Assembly (NCBI GenBank): GCA_902776285.1
Contig: CACYPK010000010.1
Span: 1-64,000, forward strand
Direction of reading: 5' to 3'
Origin: an uncultured Eubacteriales bacterium
GTDB lineage: Bacteria; Bacillota; Clostridia; Peptostreptococcales; Anaerovoracaceae
Length of the DNA: 64,000 nucleotides
Position numbers and translations under genes: made by a program. Below the pieces are notes generated by a model. The model was not told the origin of the DNA. It saw nothing but the letters and a program-made list of their open reading frames with translations, and ran no database searches. Below are positions 42,736-52,014 of this stretch, in pieces. Positions within the stretch are counted from its first letter, which is position 1; each line of letters begins with the position of its first letter.

Positions 42736-43426
42736 GTCTTTCCTCCTGCATTCTTTCCTTGTCCGCAAGTCTGCGCTTCGCTTCAGCCAGTTCCGGCTGA
42801 TCCTTGAAATCCTTCTTTCCGGCTATTACCCCGGCGATGGTGACGATGGTCCTCCACACCAGCTGAGCGTCATACTTAAGGCTCTGTCTTTCAACATAGA
42901 TCTTTTCGAGCTCAAGTTTAACGGGCAGGACTTCCCTTCTGTACGCCTCATTGTCCGTATATGTATCGCCAACCGTATAGTCATACAGGCTCGCGGCGCT
43001 GGTCAGGCCCGGTCTGACTGTCGCGACGCACTCGTAGTCACCGCTGTACAGCTCATCGACGTGCTCTGCCGTCATCGGTCTCGGTCCCACTATGCTCATG
43101 TCGCCCTTTATGACATTGAAAAGCTGCGGCAGCTCATCCAGCTTGCAGCGGCGCATGAACCTTCCGAAGGGAAATACCCTGCTTTCATCAGTCAGGAACA
43201 TGTCCTTCTTTTTTCCTTTCGGAGGATGCATGGATCTGAACTTGTAAAACTTGAAAGGCTTCTTATCCTTTCCGGCCCTCAGCGAATGATACAGGACCTG
43301 CCCCGGGCTGGATAACTCTATCCCAAGCGCGGTGACGCAATATAAAGGAGACAGAGCGACCGCTGCTGAAGAGCAGAGCAGTACGTCCAGGAATCTCTTT
43401 GTTGTCTGATATGTACCGTATCTCAC
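42722..43426 (-). CDS. Initiating phosphoglycosyltransferase (PglC/bacterial sugar transferase)
   Basis: A 234-residue monotopic phosphoglycosyl transferase that starts repeat-unit synthesis by moving sugar 1-phosphate to undecaprenyl phosphate. One re-entrant helix near the N-terminus (TTKRFLDVLLCSSAAVALSP) is followed by FKFYKFRSMHP and RRCKLDELPQLFNVIKGD, which carries the catalytic Asp-Glu pair, then SIVGPRP. The length matches PglC-type enzymes rather than the long WbaP form. A charged C-terminal tail follows the core. Confidence 0.88.
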   Translation of the reverse strand: MRYGTYQTTKRFLDVLLCSSAAVALSPLYCVTALGIELSSPGQVLYHSLRAGKDKKPFKFYKFRSMHPPKGKKKDMFLTDESRVFPFGRFMRRCKLDELPQLFNVIKGDMSIVGPRPMTAEHVDELYSGDYECVATVRPGLTSAASLYDYTVGDTYTDNEAYRREVLPVKLELEKIYVERQSLKYDAQLVWRTIVTIAGVIAGKKDFKDQPELAEAKRRLADKERMQEERHEEI

Positions 43427-43428
43427 TT

Positions 43429-44076
43429 TTAGAACACTCCTCTTATGAGCATGAAGGCTTCCGCGGCCTCTGCCCCTATGGTCGATCCTCTGTATTCCGC
43501 CAGAGCGCGTATCGCTCTGAGCGAACGCGGATGCGGAAAATCATTAAGCTGGGATCTGTAGCACTCCATCGCCGCCAGTTTTTCTTCTATCTCGTCGCTT
43601 ATATCTACCCAGCAGTTCGGGATGAACGCGTTGTTGACCGAAGGCGTGTTCCATTCGGTCTCCGAAAGCGTCTCATACGCCAGCACCGTTTTTACCGAAG
43701 GCGCGTGCAAAGGTCTCACGGCAACCATGGCCGCTTCCGCGACCCACCTGTGATCCAGATGCATGTCTCCGTAGTGAGGTATGAAGACGATCTCCGGCTT
43801 TACATCTCTGACTACCTTGCAAAACGCACCGTTCATCTGCGTCTTTGACATCTCCTCGAGCCCGCACGCAGGCAGATCGAGGAATATCGTCTCGCTGACT
43901 TTCATCCTGCCATGCGCCTGCTTCGCTTCCTCTTTGATGACCTTCGCGGTCGGTCCCGCGGTCACTTCGCAGACAACGATCTCAAAGCCCTTTTTCTGAA
44001 GCTTTATCATCGTTCCGCCGGCGCCCAGGACTTCGTCATCATTATGCGGCGCAAAAACCAAAACCTTCCTGTTCAT
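43429..44076 (-). CDS. PIG-L family zinc deacetylase
   Basis: A 215-residue deacetylase. FAPHNDDEVLGAGGT and HYGDMHLDHRWV carry the Zn ligands of the PIG-L/LmbE family, whose members remove N-acetyl groups from GlcNAc-like sugars or conjugates. A free amine made by this enzyme would be a plausible acceptor for the ATP-grasp ligase whose gene directly precedes it (overlap of one base, TAATG). It ends two bases before the initiating-transferase gene starts. Confidence 0.85.
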   Translation of the reverse strand: MNRKVLVFAPHNDDEVLGAGGTMIKLQKKGFEIVVCEVTAGPTAKVIKEEAKQAHGRMKVSETIFLDLPACGLEEMSKTQMNGAFCKVVRDVKPEIVFIPHYGDMHLDHRWVAEAAMVAVRPLHAPSVKTVLAYETLSETEWNTPSVNNAFIPNCWVDISDEIEEKLAAMECYRSQLNDFPHPRSLRAIRALAEYRGSTIGAEAAEAFMLIRGVF

Positions 44077-45059
44077 TAATGACCTCTGCTGATAATCTTC
44101 ACTTCGTTATACTTCATCATGTAAATGTCGTCTTCGTATCCTCCCAGGCACCTCTCATTCGCGATACCCTTCAGGTTGTTCAGTATCATGGACATATGGT
44201 CGCATCCCGCCTCGTAAGCGTGAGGGTATCCTCCGCCGAAGCGCGGATTGACTTCCGAAATGTAGTATTCTCCGTCAACATCGAAAATGTCGATGTCTAT
44301 CTGGCCCATATATCCCGCTTCTTTGACGAATCTCTCTATCAGCTCGAAAAGCGCAGGATCCTTGAAGCTAACCGCTTTGTCGGTCTCACCGGCGCGCATC
44401 TTTATCTTTTTCTTTGTGAACATCGATACGATCTCGCCTGAGATCATGTCGATATACACGTCAGCGCCTATCTCCTGACCGTCCAGAAGTTCCTGTATCA
44501 TCAGGTTGTCCGCATGCGACATCAGCAGCTCCACAGTCTCCCTGTCTTCTGCCATCGAGATGTTTATGGACGCGGAGCCTCTGTACGGCTTAAGGAATAC
44601 AGGATATGATATCTCTCCTTTATCGACCGCTTTGTAGAACTCCTCCTTGTCCATCCAGGAGCGGGCGCACTTATAGCCATGTTCCACGAGCCAGTCATAC
44701 ATCTTCATCTTATCCAGAGACATTTCGCATAATTCATAGGAGCTTCCGATGATGGTCACGCCCGCGGCCTCGAACCTTTCCTTGTTCTTAGCCAGCAGCG
44801 AGAGTTCCGGGTCGATGAGGCTCAGAAGACCGCTTATGTTCTCCTTTTCGCAGATGTCAAGGATGATGTCGATATATCCCGGATCCGAGATCGGCGGAAC
44901 GATATAGTATTTATCCGCGTCATAGATCGCCGGACCCAGCTCGCTCGCGTCCGTAGCTACTATCAAGCCTTCGCCCTGCCACGCCTTTTTGAAATACTGT
45001 ACGATCTTGTTTCTCGTACCGGCTGCAAGTATAAGAAAGTTCTTTTTATCCTGTTTCAT
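44076..45059 (-). CDS. ATP-grasp ligase
   Basis: A 327-residue ATP-grasp protein. LILAAGTRNKIVQYFKKA opens it, LKPYRGSASIN is the nucleotide loop, IQELLDGQEIGADVYID the grasp, and DIFDVDGEYYISEVNPRFGG the metal end. It is shorter than the other four ligases and closest to PylC-like/carbamoyl-phosphate-synthase-like forms. It overlaps a PLP enzyme upstream by four bases and the deacetylase downstream by one, so the three are tightly co-expressed. Confidence 0.82.
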   Translation of the reverse strand: MKQDKKNFLILAAGTRNKIVQYFKKAWQGEGLIVATDASELGPAIYDADKYYIVPPISDPGYIDIILDICEKENISGLLSLIDPELSLLAKNKERFEAAGVTIIGSSYELCEMSLDKMKMYDWLVEHGYKCARSWMDKEEFYKAVDKGEISYPVFLKPYRGSASINISMAEDRETVELLMSHADNLMIQELLDGQEIGADVYIDMISGEIVSMFTKKKIKMRAGETDKAVSFKDPALFELIERFVKEAGYMGQIDIDIFDVDGEYYISEVNPRFGGGYPHAYEAGCDHMSMILNNLKGIANERCLGGYEDDIYMMKYNEVKIISRGH

Positions 45060-45982
45060 AGCGTTGATAATTCTCCTCCCTTCACCAGGGCGTCGAAAAA
45101 CAAAGGAGTCCCTCCGGTGTGTAAAAACAGGATGTTCTTTCCGGAAATCCCGTTCTTCTTTATGTACTCCCCCATTCCCATGAACGCCTTGCCTGTATAT
45201 GTCTCATCCAGCGGGATACCGTAATTCCTGAGGGCAAACAGGATCGCTTCCTTTACGCGCCCGTCGCTTTTGCCGTATCCCGAGGTATAGTCGTCGATAA
45301 ATACCGTATTGCGCTGTATCTCATCCTCCGGGAATCCCTCCGGGAGGTATGAGCGGATGCTGTCAATGACAACGTCCCTTCCTCTTGGCAATTTTCTCGC
45401 GATGCTGATCCCGACAGTGGTTTTTTCATCCCCCTTCAGGAGCTGCCCGCATACAAGACCTGCCTGTGTGGTCCCTGTTCCGGACGCGTGGAAGATATAG
45501 TCGAAACTTACTCCCAGTTGTTTTTCCTGCTCTGCTATTTCTTCATAGCAGCGGATATAGGCCTCCGTGCCGGTGTTCCCATGACCTCCGCCTTCTATAA
45601 AGAACGGCTTGCGGCCCGCTTCTCTTAATCCGCTGAGCGTGGCTTCAATGGTGTCGTGTACGTCAGACACAGGCACCGTAGTGACTTCCACGCCGAAAAG
45701 ACCCGTGATGATGCTGTTAAAAGTCGTTTCCGAGGCTTCCTCCGGGCATATGATGAAGCACTTCATGCCGCGGCGAAAACACTCGTTGGCCACGACCCTG
45801 CAGTGATTTGAGCTGCCCGATCCGTATGTGACTACGCAGTCGTAATCTCCCTCATCTATCTTACGGAAGAAAAGCTCCGCCTTTCTGGCCTTGTTGCCGC
45901 CGAAAGAGAAGGGCAGCAGGTCTTCCCTCTTCATCCAGAGATGATTGGATCTATATTCTCCCAGGTCCTGAATGATAGTCAT
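45056..45982 (-). CDS. PLP-dependent D-cysteine desulfhydrase/ACC-deaminase-like enzyme
   Basis: A 308-residue fold-type II PLP enzyme. LWMKREDLLPFSFGGNKARK contains the Schiff-base Lys, TYGSGSSNHCRVVA the Ser/Asn that binds cofactor and substrate, and FHASGTGTTQAGLV the phosphate loop. Family members act on D-cysteine, aminocyclopropane carboxylate or other small amino acids; the substrate here is open. Coupled to an ATP-grasp ligase, it could supply or condition the amino acid that the ligase attaches (inference). Confidence 0.8.
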   Translation of the reverse strand: MTIIQDLGEYRSNHLWMKREDLLPFSFGGNKARKAELFFRKIDEGDYDCVVTYGSGSSNHCRVVANECFRRGMKCFIICPEEASETTFNSIITGLFGVEVTTVPVSDVHDTIEATLSGLREAGRKPFFIEGGGHGNTGTEAYIRCYEEIAEQEKQLGVSFDYIFHASGTGTTQAGLVCGQLLKGDEKTTVGISIARKLPRGRDVVIDSIRSYLPEGFPEDEIQRNTVFIDDYTSGYGKSDGRVKEAILFALRNYGIPLDETYTGKAFMGMGEYIKKNGISGKNILFLHTGGTPLFFDALVKGGELSTL

Positions 45983-46485
45983 TTGAGCCAGTCCTCTTTC
46001 AGCATGCCGTAAGCGACGCGGTCAGCGTATTTGCCATGAGATAAAATGTCCTGTCTGATAACTCCCTCTCTGACAAAACCGAGGCTTTCAAACAGCTTTT
46101 GCGCGGCAATGTTTTCGGTCTCGGTGAAAAGATATATCCTGTTGAGCCCAAGGTCCTCAAAGCCGTAGCTAAGGATCAGCCTGCTGGCCTGCTTCGCGAC
46201 GCCTTTGCCTTTATAGTCTTTATCTCCCATGGCGATATAGTACTCGGCCTTGCTGTTCTTTCTGTCTATGTTAAGCAGTCCGATGGTGCCGACGGCCGTC
46301 CCGTCCGCCTCGATGACTCCATCAAAGCGATTATCGTCACCTACATGACTGTCAAACCACTTCTCCGTTTTCTCCACGCTGAGCGGCAGGTCATAGTGAA
46401 GGAACCTGTTGTTGTCCGGGTCGTTGATCCACGCGACCTTATTTTCTATATCGCTTTTTTCAAATCTTCTGATGGTGATGGTCAT
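45979..46485 (-). CDS. GNAT acetyltransferase (RimJ/PseH-like)
   Basis: A 168-residue N-acetyltransferase. GVIEADGTAVGTIGLLNID, YYIAMGDKDYKGKGVAKQAS (acetyl-CoA loop) and EN-IAAQKLFESLGFVREG are standard GNAT motifs. It resembles sugar N-acetyltransferases that act on 4-amino-4,6-dideoxy nucleotide sugars. It follows the DegT-type aminotransferase by ten bases, which makes it the prime candidate for acetylating that product in the bacillosamine or legionaminic pathway. Confidence 0.83.
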   Translation of the reverse strand: MTITIRRFEKSDIENKVAWINDPDNNRFLHYDLPLSVEKTEKWFDSHVGDDNRFDGVIEADGTAVGTIGLLNIDRKNSKAEYYIAMGDKDYKGKGVAKQASRLILSYGFEDLGLNRIYLFTETENIAAQKLFESLGFVREGVIRQDILSHGKYADRVAYGMLKEDWLK

Positions 46486-46495
46486 GGTCTCTTCT

Positions 46496-47743
46496 TCAGA
46501 AGCATCTGCGTATAACTTCTATGATCCTGTCCTGCTGCTCCGGCGTCATCTTGTTGTCGCTCGGCAGACAGAGTCCTCTTTCGAATATGTCGGCTCCCAC
46601 GTCGATGCCGTCCGCTGATGCCTTAACGAACTCGCGGGCCGCGTACATCGGCTGCATGTGCATAGGCTTCCATATAGGTCTGCCTTCCGCGTTGAGAGAT
46701 GCGATGGCCTCCAGTATCTCTGTAGGGCAGGTCTTTCCCGGCTGCGGCGTGTAAGACGCCTCGTGGTCCGTCCTGCTCTGAGGGCACATTGCCTCCCTGT
46801 CGATGATCATGCAGCTAAGCCAGTAATTAGGCACCGAGCGCTCTTCATCGAACGGGTTCATGCTGACCGGCAGGCCCTTCAGCCCTTCTTTATATCTTTC
46901 GTAGATCGCTTTCTTTTGCGCGATATGCTCTTCAAGGTACGGATACTGTCCCCTGACTACACCGGCAACAACATTGCTCATCCTGTAGTTGTATCCCATC
47001 TCCGTGTGCTGATACCACGGGGCGTTGTCGCGGCTCTGCGTGGACCACTTTCTGATCTTGTCCGCTGCTTCCTTCTCGTCGGTGATGAAGACTCCGCCGG
47101 AGGAACCCGTGATTATCTTGTTGCCGTTGAACGACAGCGCCGAGTAATCGCCGAATGTGCCTGTCTGCTTTCCGTCAAGCGAGGCTCCCATCGACTCGGC
47201 TGCGTCCTCTACAATGAGAGCTCCGTGTCTGTCGCAGATCTCTCTTATCCTGTCAATCTTTGCCGGCGCGCCGTACAGATGCGCCACGACCACCAGCTTC
47301 ACCTCAGGGTAAAGTTCAAAGGCTCTCTCGAGCGCGGCCGGATCCATGTTCCATGTGTCATATTCGGTGTCTATGAACACGGCCTCACCGCCTTCATAAG
47401 CGACAGGGTTGACGCTCGCGTCAAAGGTCATGTCGGAGCAGAACACCTTGCGGCCGTCCAGGACTCCCTTTGAGACCGGCTGAGGCTCTCCGTAAAGCCT
47501 TATTGCCGCGTAGCGTATCGCAAGATGAAGCGCGGATGTACCCGACGCCAGAGCGACCGCGTACTTGCAGCCTATCTTTTCGCAGGTGATCCTTTCCACC
47601 TCGTTGATGTTGGCTCCTACAGTCGACATCCAGTTGGTGTCGAACGCCTCTTTCATGTATTTGAGTTCATCGCCGTGCATCGTAGGCGATGCCAGCCATA
47701 TCTTGTTTTCGAATGCCTTTACTTTGTTATCCTTGTCGTACAT
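46496..47743 (-). CDS. Nucleotide-sugar aminotransferase (DegT/LegC/PglE-like)
   Basis: A 415-residue PLP aminotransferase. IWLASPTMHGDELKYMKEAF opens the protein, IVEDAAESMGAS and LSFNGNKIITGSSGG hold the cofactor Asp and the catalytic Lys, and RPIWKPMHMQPMY is the end typical of PglE/LegC. It should aminate UDP-4-keto-6-deoxy-GlcNAc made by the dehydratase encoded just upstream. The ATG at 47743 has AGGAG five bases before it; a longer frame overlaps the dehydratase gene and lacks a site. Confidence 0.87.
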   Translation of the reverse strand: MYDKDNKVKAFENKIWLASPTMHGDELKYMKEAFDTNWMSTVGANINEVERITCEKIGCKYAVALASGTSALHLAIRYAAIRLYGEPQPVSKGVLDGRKVFCSDMTFDASVNPVAYEGGEAVFIDTEYDTWNMDPAALERAFELYPEVKLVVVAHLYGAPAKIDRIREICDRHGALIVEDAAESMGASLDGKQTGTFGDYSALSFNGNKIITGSSGGVFITDEKEAADKIRKWSTQSRDNAPWYQHTEMGYNYRMSNVVAGVVRGQYPYLEEHIAQKKAIYERYKEGLKGLPVSMNPFDEERSVPNYWLSCMIIDREAMCPQSRTDHEASYTPQPGKTCPTEILEAIASLNAEGRPIWKPMHMQPMYAAREFVKASADGIDVGADIFERGLCLPSDNKMTPEQQDRIIEVIRRCF

Positions 47744-47775
47744 AGTGTCTCCTCTGTACCCGTTTTCTGTTCGCG

Positions 47776-49668
47776 TCACTCATCCACTGTATCCCGGATC
47801 GTTCCCGCGTATGTGTTTCTGCTTGTTGTCCCCTCAAGCTCTCTTGACTGGTAAGTCGGACAGATATTCTTTATGTCTCTGCGGATGTCCGCCATGTTGT
47901 CCTCAGCTTTAAGGATCAGTCTGTCGAGTTCTGCCAGGAATTTGTCCTCGTCTATTTCTATAGGCTTGCCGATGTGGATCTTTTTGTTTGCGGTCTCCTG
48001 CAGGCCCTCTTCATCCATCAGAAGCTCTTCATACAGCTTCTCGCCCGGCCTCAGTCCGACTACCTCTATGCGGATATCCTTCTCCGGCTCGTAGCCCTTC
48101 ATCCTGATCAGGTTGCACGCCAGATCGTAGATCTTGACCGGCTCTCCCATGTCGAGCACGAATATCTCGCCGCCCTTTGCCATGAGGCCCGCCGTCAGTA
48201 CCAGAGATACAGCCTCAGGGATCGTCATGAAGAACCTGGTTATCTCTCTGTGCGTAAGCGTTACAGGCCCGCCTGCTTCTATCTGCTTAAGGAAGAGCGG
48301 AATCACCGAGCCGTTGCTTCCCAGCACGTTTCCGAACCTGACCGCCACGAATTCTGTCTCCGACCTGTTGTTGTATGTCTGGACTATCATCTCGCAGATG
48401 CGCTTGGTGGCGCCCATGACGTTCGTAGGGCGTACCGCCTTGTCGGTCGAGATCATAACGAATCTCTTTACGCCGTATATATCCGCGAGCTTCGCGAGGT
48501 TGAGCGTGCCAAGGCAATTGTTCTTGATAGCCTCGTTAGGCGAAGTCTCCATGAGCGGCACGTGCTTATGAGCTGCCGCGTGATAGACTACGTCCGGTCT
48601 GTATTTGCTGAAGATCGTATCCAGTCTGTCATAATCCCTGACAGAAGCTATCAGGATCTCAATATCCACTTCCGGATAATACCTTCTGAGCTCCATTTCG
48701 AGCTCATAAGTCGTGTTCTCATAAATATCGACTATGACCAGCTTCTTAGGCTTGTTGGCGGCTATCTGTCTGCAAAGCTCCGAGCCTATCGAACCTCCGC
48801 CTCCGGTAACCATTATCACCTTGTCGCTGATAAAGTCGTGCAGTTCCGGATTCCTGATAACGACGGAGTCCCTTCCCAGAAGGTCTTCATAGTTGACATC
48901 TCTGACCGTGGAACTGAGCGAGTCGCTCAGAGTGCTGGCAATAGCCGGAAGGATCCTGACTCTTGCCTTTGTCTGCTGGCAGATGCTGATGATCTCACGC
49001 ACTTCTGCCGGAGGAGCCGACGGGATCGCGATGACTATCTCGTCTATGCCGTATTTGTCCGCCGCTCTGATGATCTCGTCCCTGCCGCCTATGATAGGAA
49101 TGTCGGCAAGCCTCTTTCCCTTCTTTGCCGGGTTGTCATCTATGATACAGGCGATCTTGATCTTTTTGCTGCTCAGCTGATAGTCCTTTATCAGGAGCGA
49201 AGCGGCAGCGCCGCCGCCTATTATCATCACGTTGTAGACGTCGCCCTTTTTATGCCTGCTCCTCATTACGCCTCTGAGGATCCTGACCGATATCCTGGAT
49301 CCGCAGAGCAGAAGGAGCAGTATCATGAAGTTGAACGGATAGTAGCTGCGGAACATGCTTACGCCAAGGAGCATCTTGTAGGCGATGTAGATCGCTTCCG
49401 TAATGGCCGCGGATTTGATGCAGTCATACAGTTCTCCGATGCTTGCGTATGTCCAGACTCTGTTATAGAGGTGCAGCAGGGCGTTGACCAGTATCAGGAT
49501 TATGATGTCTACAGGCAGATAGGTCAGTTCCGTGTTGAGAAACAGCGGATTTCTGTGTATCGAAAAGATGCCGAACCTGAAAACGAACGGCATGATGGCG
49601 CTTGCTACGGCAATGCCCGCGTCGATAAGTATAAATACAAGTATTCTTCTTACTTTCTTTGGATTCAT
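47776..49668 (-). CDS. Membrane-bound UDP-GlcNAc 4,6-dehydratase (PglF/CapD-like)
   Basis: A 630-residue protein. Four N-terminal membrane segments (within about 10-125) precede a first Rossmann domain (MIIGGGAAASLLIKDY). The catalytic SDR domain from about 285 has VTGGGGSIGSELCRQI, HAAAHKHVPLME and STDKAVRPTNVMGATKRICE, where Asp-Lys replaces the usual Tyr as in PglF. It makes the 4-keto-6-deoxy sugar used by the aminotransferase. It belongs to the long PglF/CapD/WbpM class. Confidence 0.9.
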   Translation of the reverse strand: MNPKKVRRILVFILIDAGIAVASAIMPFVFRFGIFSIHRNPLFLNTELTYLPVDIIILILVNALLHLYNRVWTYASIGELYDCIKSAAITEAIYIAYKMLLGVSMFRSYYPFNFMILLLLLCGSRISVRILRGVMRSRHKKGDVYNVMIIGGGAAASLLIKDYQLSSKKIKIACIIDDNPAKKGKRLADIPIIGGRDEIIRAADKYGIDEIVIAIPSAPPAEVREIISICQQTKARVRILPAIASTLSDSLSSTVRDVNYEDLLGRDSVVIRNPELHDFISDKVIMVTGGGGSIGSELCRQIAANKPKKLVIVDIYENTTYELEMELRRYYPEVDIEILIASVRDYDRLDTIFSKYRPDVVYHAAAHKHVPLMETSPNEAIKNNCLGTLNLAKLADIYGVKRFVMISTDKAVRPTNVMGATKRICEMIVQTYNNRSETEFVAVRFGNVLGSNGSVIPLFLKQIEAGGPVTLTHREITRFFMTIPEAVSLVLTAGLMAKGGEIFVLDMGEPVKIYDLACNLIRMKGYEPEKDIRIEVVGLRPGEKLYEELLMDEEGLQETANKKIHIGKPIEIDEDKFLAELDRLILKAEDNMADIRRDIKNICPTYQSRELEGTTSRNTYAGTIRDTVDE

Positions 49669-49710
49669 CTAATCTGCCCTGCCCTGTTCAATTTAGGCAT
49701 TATCATATAA

Positions 49711-50688
49711 TTATAATAGATTCTGCTTATACCATTCAATGGCTGCCTGTATGCCTCTGTCGAAACTCCAGTCGGGATCATAGCCCAGCAGCCTCTTTGC
49801 CTTGGAGATATCCGCGTTGCTGTGCTTTATGTCCCCTGCTCTGTCCGGACCGAAGTTCGGTTCGATATCCACACCGAGCGCCTTTGTCAGCCCGTAGTAA
49901 ATATCGATAAGGTATTCTCTGCCGCCGTATGCGACGTTATAGGCTTCTCCCGCGGCTTCATGAGGCGCGGCGCAAGCCTTCAGGTTTGCCTCAATAACAT
50001 TCTCAATATATGTGAAGTCCCTGCTCTGTCTTCCGTCACCGTTGATCGTCGGAGTCTCTCCGTTGAGAAGCATCTTGATGAACTTAGGTATCACCGCGGC
50101 ATACGCGCCATCGGGATCCTGTCTGCGGCCGAACACGTTGAAGTATCTCAGACCGTAAGTATCAAGTCCGTAATGCATGGTGTACTGCTTTGCCCATTCC
50201 TCGTCCGCGCGCTTTGAAACGGCGTATGGGCTCAGTAGATTTCCTTCTTTGCCTTCCGTCTTAGGGAGGACCGGCTCGTCGCCGTATACCGAAGAGCTGG
50301 AGGCATAGACAAATTTTTTGACGCCGTTCTGTCTGGCGGCTTCAAGCATGTTGAGAGTGCCCTGGATATTATTCGCGCAGTAAAAGAGCGGCATCTCGAT
50401 ACTCCGCGGAACGGAGCCCCATGCCGCCTGATTGAGAACATAATCAACATCCCTGCACGCTTCCATGCAGGTATCCAGGTCCTTTATGTCTCCCTTTATG
50501 AATTCATATCCGGGATCGTCGATGAAGATATCGACGTTTTTCTGCTTGCCCGTCGAAAGGTCGTCAAGGCAGCGAACCTTATGACCCATATTCAGGATCG
50601 CTTCGCACAGGTTTGAACCTATGAAGCCGGCTCCCCCGGTGACAAGAAAGCGCGAACCTTCCGGAAAAGATACGTTCTGGTATCCCAT
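49711..50688 (-). CDS. UDP-N-acetylhexosamine(-uronate) 4-epimerase (WbpP/TviC-like)
   Basis: A 325-residue SDR epimerase. FLVTGGAGFIGSNLCEAIL, YASSSSVYGDEP, LLSPYAVSKRADEEW (Tyr-x3-Lys) and YFNVFGRRQDPDGAYAAVIP match WbpP/TviC-type enzymes that act on N-acetylated UDP sugars, with Ser in place of a bulky gate residue. It follows the dehydrogenase gene by 15 bases, as in Vi-antigen loci, giving UDP-GalNAc or UDP-GalNAcA. Confidence 0.87.
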   Translation of the reverse strand: MGYQNVSFPEGSRFLVTGGAGFIGSNLCEAILNMGHKVRCLDDLSTGKQKNVDIFIDDPGYEFIKGDIKDLDTCMEACRDVDYVLNQAAWGSVPRSIEMPLFYCANNIQGTLNMLEAARQNGVKKFVYASSSSVYGDEPVLPKTEGKEGNLLSPYAVSKRADEEWAKQYTMHYGLDTYGLRYFNVFGRRQDPDGAYAAVIPKFIKMLLNGETPTINGDGRQSRDFTYIENVIEANLKACAAPHEAAGEAYNVAYGGREYLIDIYYGLTKALGVDIEPNFGPDRAGDIKHSNADISKAKRLLGYDPDWSFDRGIQAAIEWYKQNLL

Positions 50689-50703
50689 GTTTTCTCTCCT
50701 GTC

Positions 50704-52014
50704 CTATAATCTCCAGTACTTGTACCCTGCCGCTTCGTATTCTTTCCTCGGCAGAAGTCCCTTTACGTCAAGAAGCACTTTGGTCCCCGGTCCGAAAAAG
50801 GCATCTATATCTTCCATGGAGTAGTCTCTGAAGCAGCTGTGCGCGACTGCCAGAATGACGGCGTCCGCGCCGCGTATCGACGCCGGATCGGTGAAGTCGA
50901 TGCCGTAAAGGCGCTTCGCTTCTTCCGCGTCCGCCTCCGGGTCCGCGACCAGCGGCTTTATCCCGTATTCGTTCAGTTCCCTTACTATATCGATCACTTT
51001 CGTGTTTCTTGTGTCCGGACAGTTTTCCTTGAATGTAAATCCGAGTATGGCGACCTTTGCCTTCTTGACCGGTCTGCCCGCGGCGATCAGATTCTTGACG
51101 CAGTTCTCCGCCACGTACTTGCCCATGTCGTCATTGATGCGTCTGCCGGCAAGGATGACCTGGCTGTGGTATCCAAGCATCTCGGCTTTATATGTCAGAT
51201 AATACGGGTCGACTCCGATGCAATGCCCGCCTACAAGGCCCGGATAGAACTTGAGGAAGTTCCACTTTGTACCGGCCGCTTCGAGTACCGCCTTTGTGTC
51301 CACACCCATTTTGTTGAATATTATCGACAGCTCGTTCATGAACGCGATGTTGATGTCGCGCTGGCTGTTTTCGATGACCTTCGCGGCCTCAGCTACCTTT
51401 ATGCTTTCGGCCCTGTATACACCCGCTTCGATGACCAGCTCATAGACCTTCGCGACACAGTCGAGAGTCTCCTCGTCCATGCCGGATACTATCTTGGTGA
51501 TCGTCTCGAGCCTGTGGATCTTGTCGCCCGGGTTTATTCTTTCAGGGGAATAAGCGATCTTGAAATCCTCTCCGCACTTGAGGCCTGATTCCTTTTCGAG
51601 TATAGGCACGCAGACCTCTTCGGTAACGCCCGGATAGACCGTGGACTCAAACACTACCACGGATCCCTTTTTCAGGTTTCTGCCGAGTATCCTCGACGCT
51701 CCCTCTACAGGTTTAAGGTCAGGCGTGTGGTCTTCGTTTACCGGAGTCGGGACCGCGACAATGTGGAAGCTCGCCTCCTGAAGCTTTGTCTCGTCGGACG
51801 TGAACTCCACTGTCGTGTTCTTTACAGCTTCATCGCCGGCTTCATTTGTCGGGTCTATGCCACTCTTATAAAGCTCGATTTTTTTCTCATTGAGGTCATA
51901 GCCTATGACGTCCAGTTTTTTGGCAAAAGCAATGGCGATAGGCATTCCCACGTAACCGAGACCTATCAGGGACAATTTCGCTTCTCTGTTGACCAACTTA
52001 TCATAAAGAACCAT
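50704..52014 (-). CDS. UDP-N-acetylhexosamine 6-dehydrogenase (WbpO/TviB-like)
   Basis: A 436-residue nucleotide-sugar dehydrogenase. [20 protein letters not shown] binds [17 protein letters not shown] is a family motif, and [13 protein letters not shown] contains the catalytic Cys. It oxidises UDP-GlcNAc or UDP-GalNAc to the uronic acid. GGAG is nine bases before the ATG. It is the first gene of the 36-kb minus-strand run and follows a leader of about 120 bases. Confidence 0.88.
   Translation of the reverse strand: MVLYDKLVNREAKLSLIGLGYVGMPIAIAFAKKLDVIGYDLNEKKIELYKSGIDPTNEAGDEAVKNTTVEFTSDETKLQEASFHIVAVPTPVNEDHTPDLKPVEGASRILGRNLKKGSVVVFESTVYPGVTEEVCVPILEKESGLKCGEDFKIAYSPERINPGDKIHRLETITKIVSGMDEETLDCVAKVYELVIEAGVYRAESIKVAEAAKVIENSQRDINIAFMNELSIIFNKMGVDTKAVLEAAGTKWNFLKFYPGLVGGHCIGVDPYYLTYKAEMLGYHSQVILAGRRINDDMGKYVAENCVKNLIAAGRPVKKAKVAILGFTFKENCPDTRNTKVIDIVRELNEYGIKPLVADPEADAEEAKRLYGIDFTDPASIRGADAVILAVAHSCFRDYSMEDIDAFFGPGTKVLLDVKGLLPRKEYEAAGYKYWRL

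Noticed and set aside
47974..49710. A 578-codon open frame on the plus strand opposite the PglF-like gene
   Set aside because: It has no family motif or ribosome site and mirrors the codon pattern of the real gene; many such antisense frames occur in this window.
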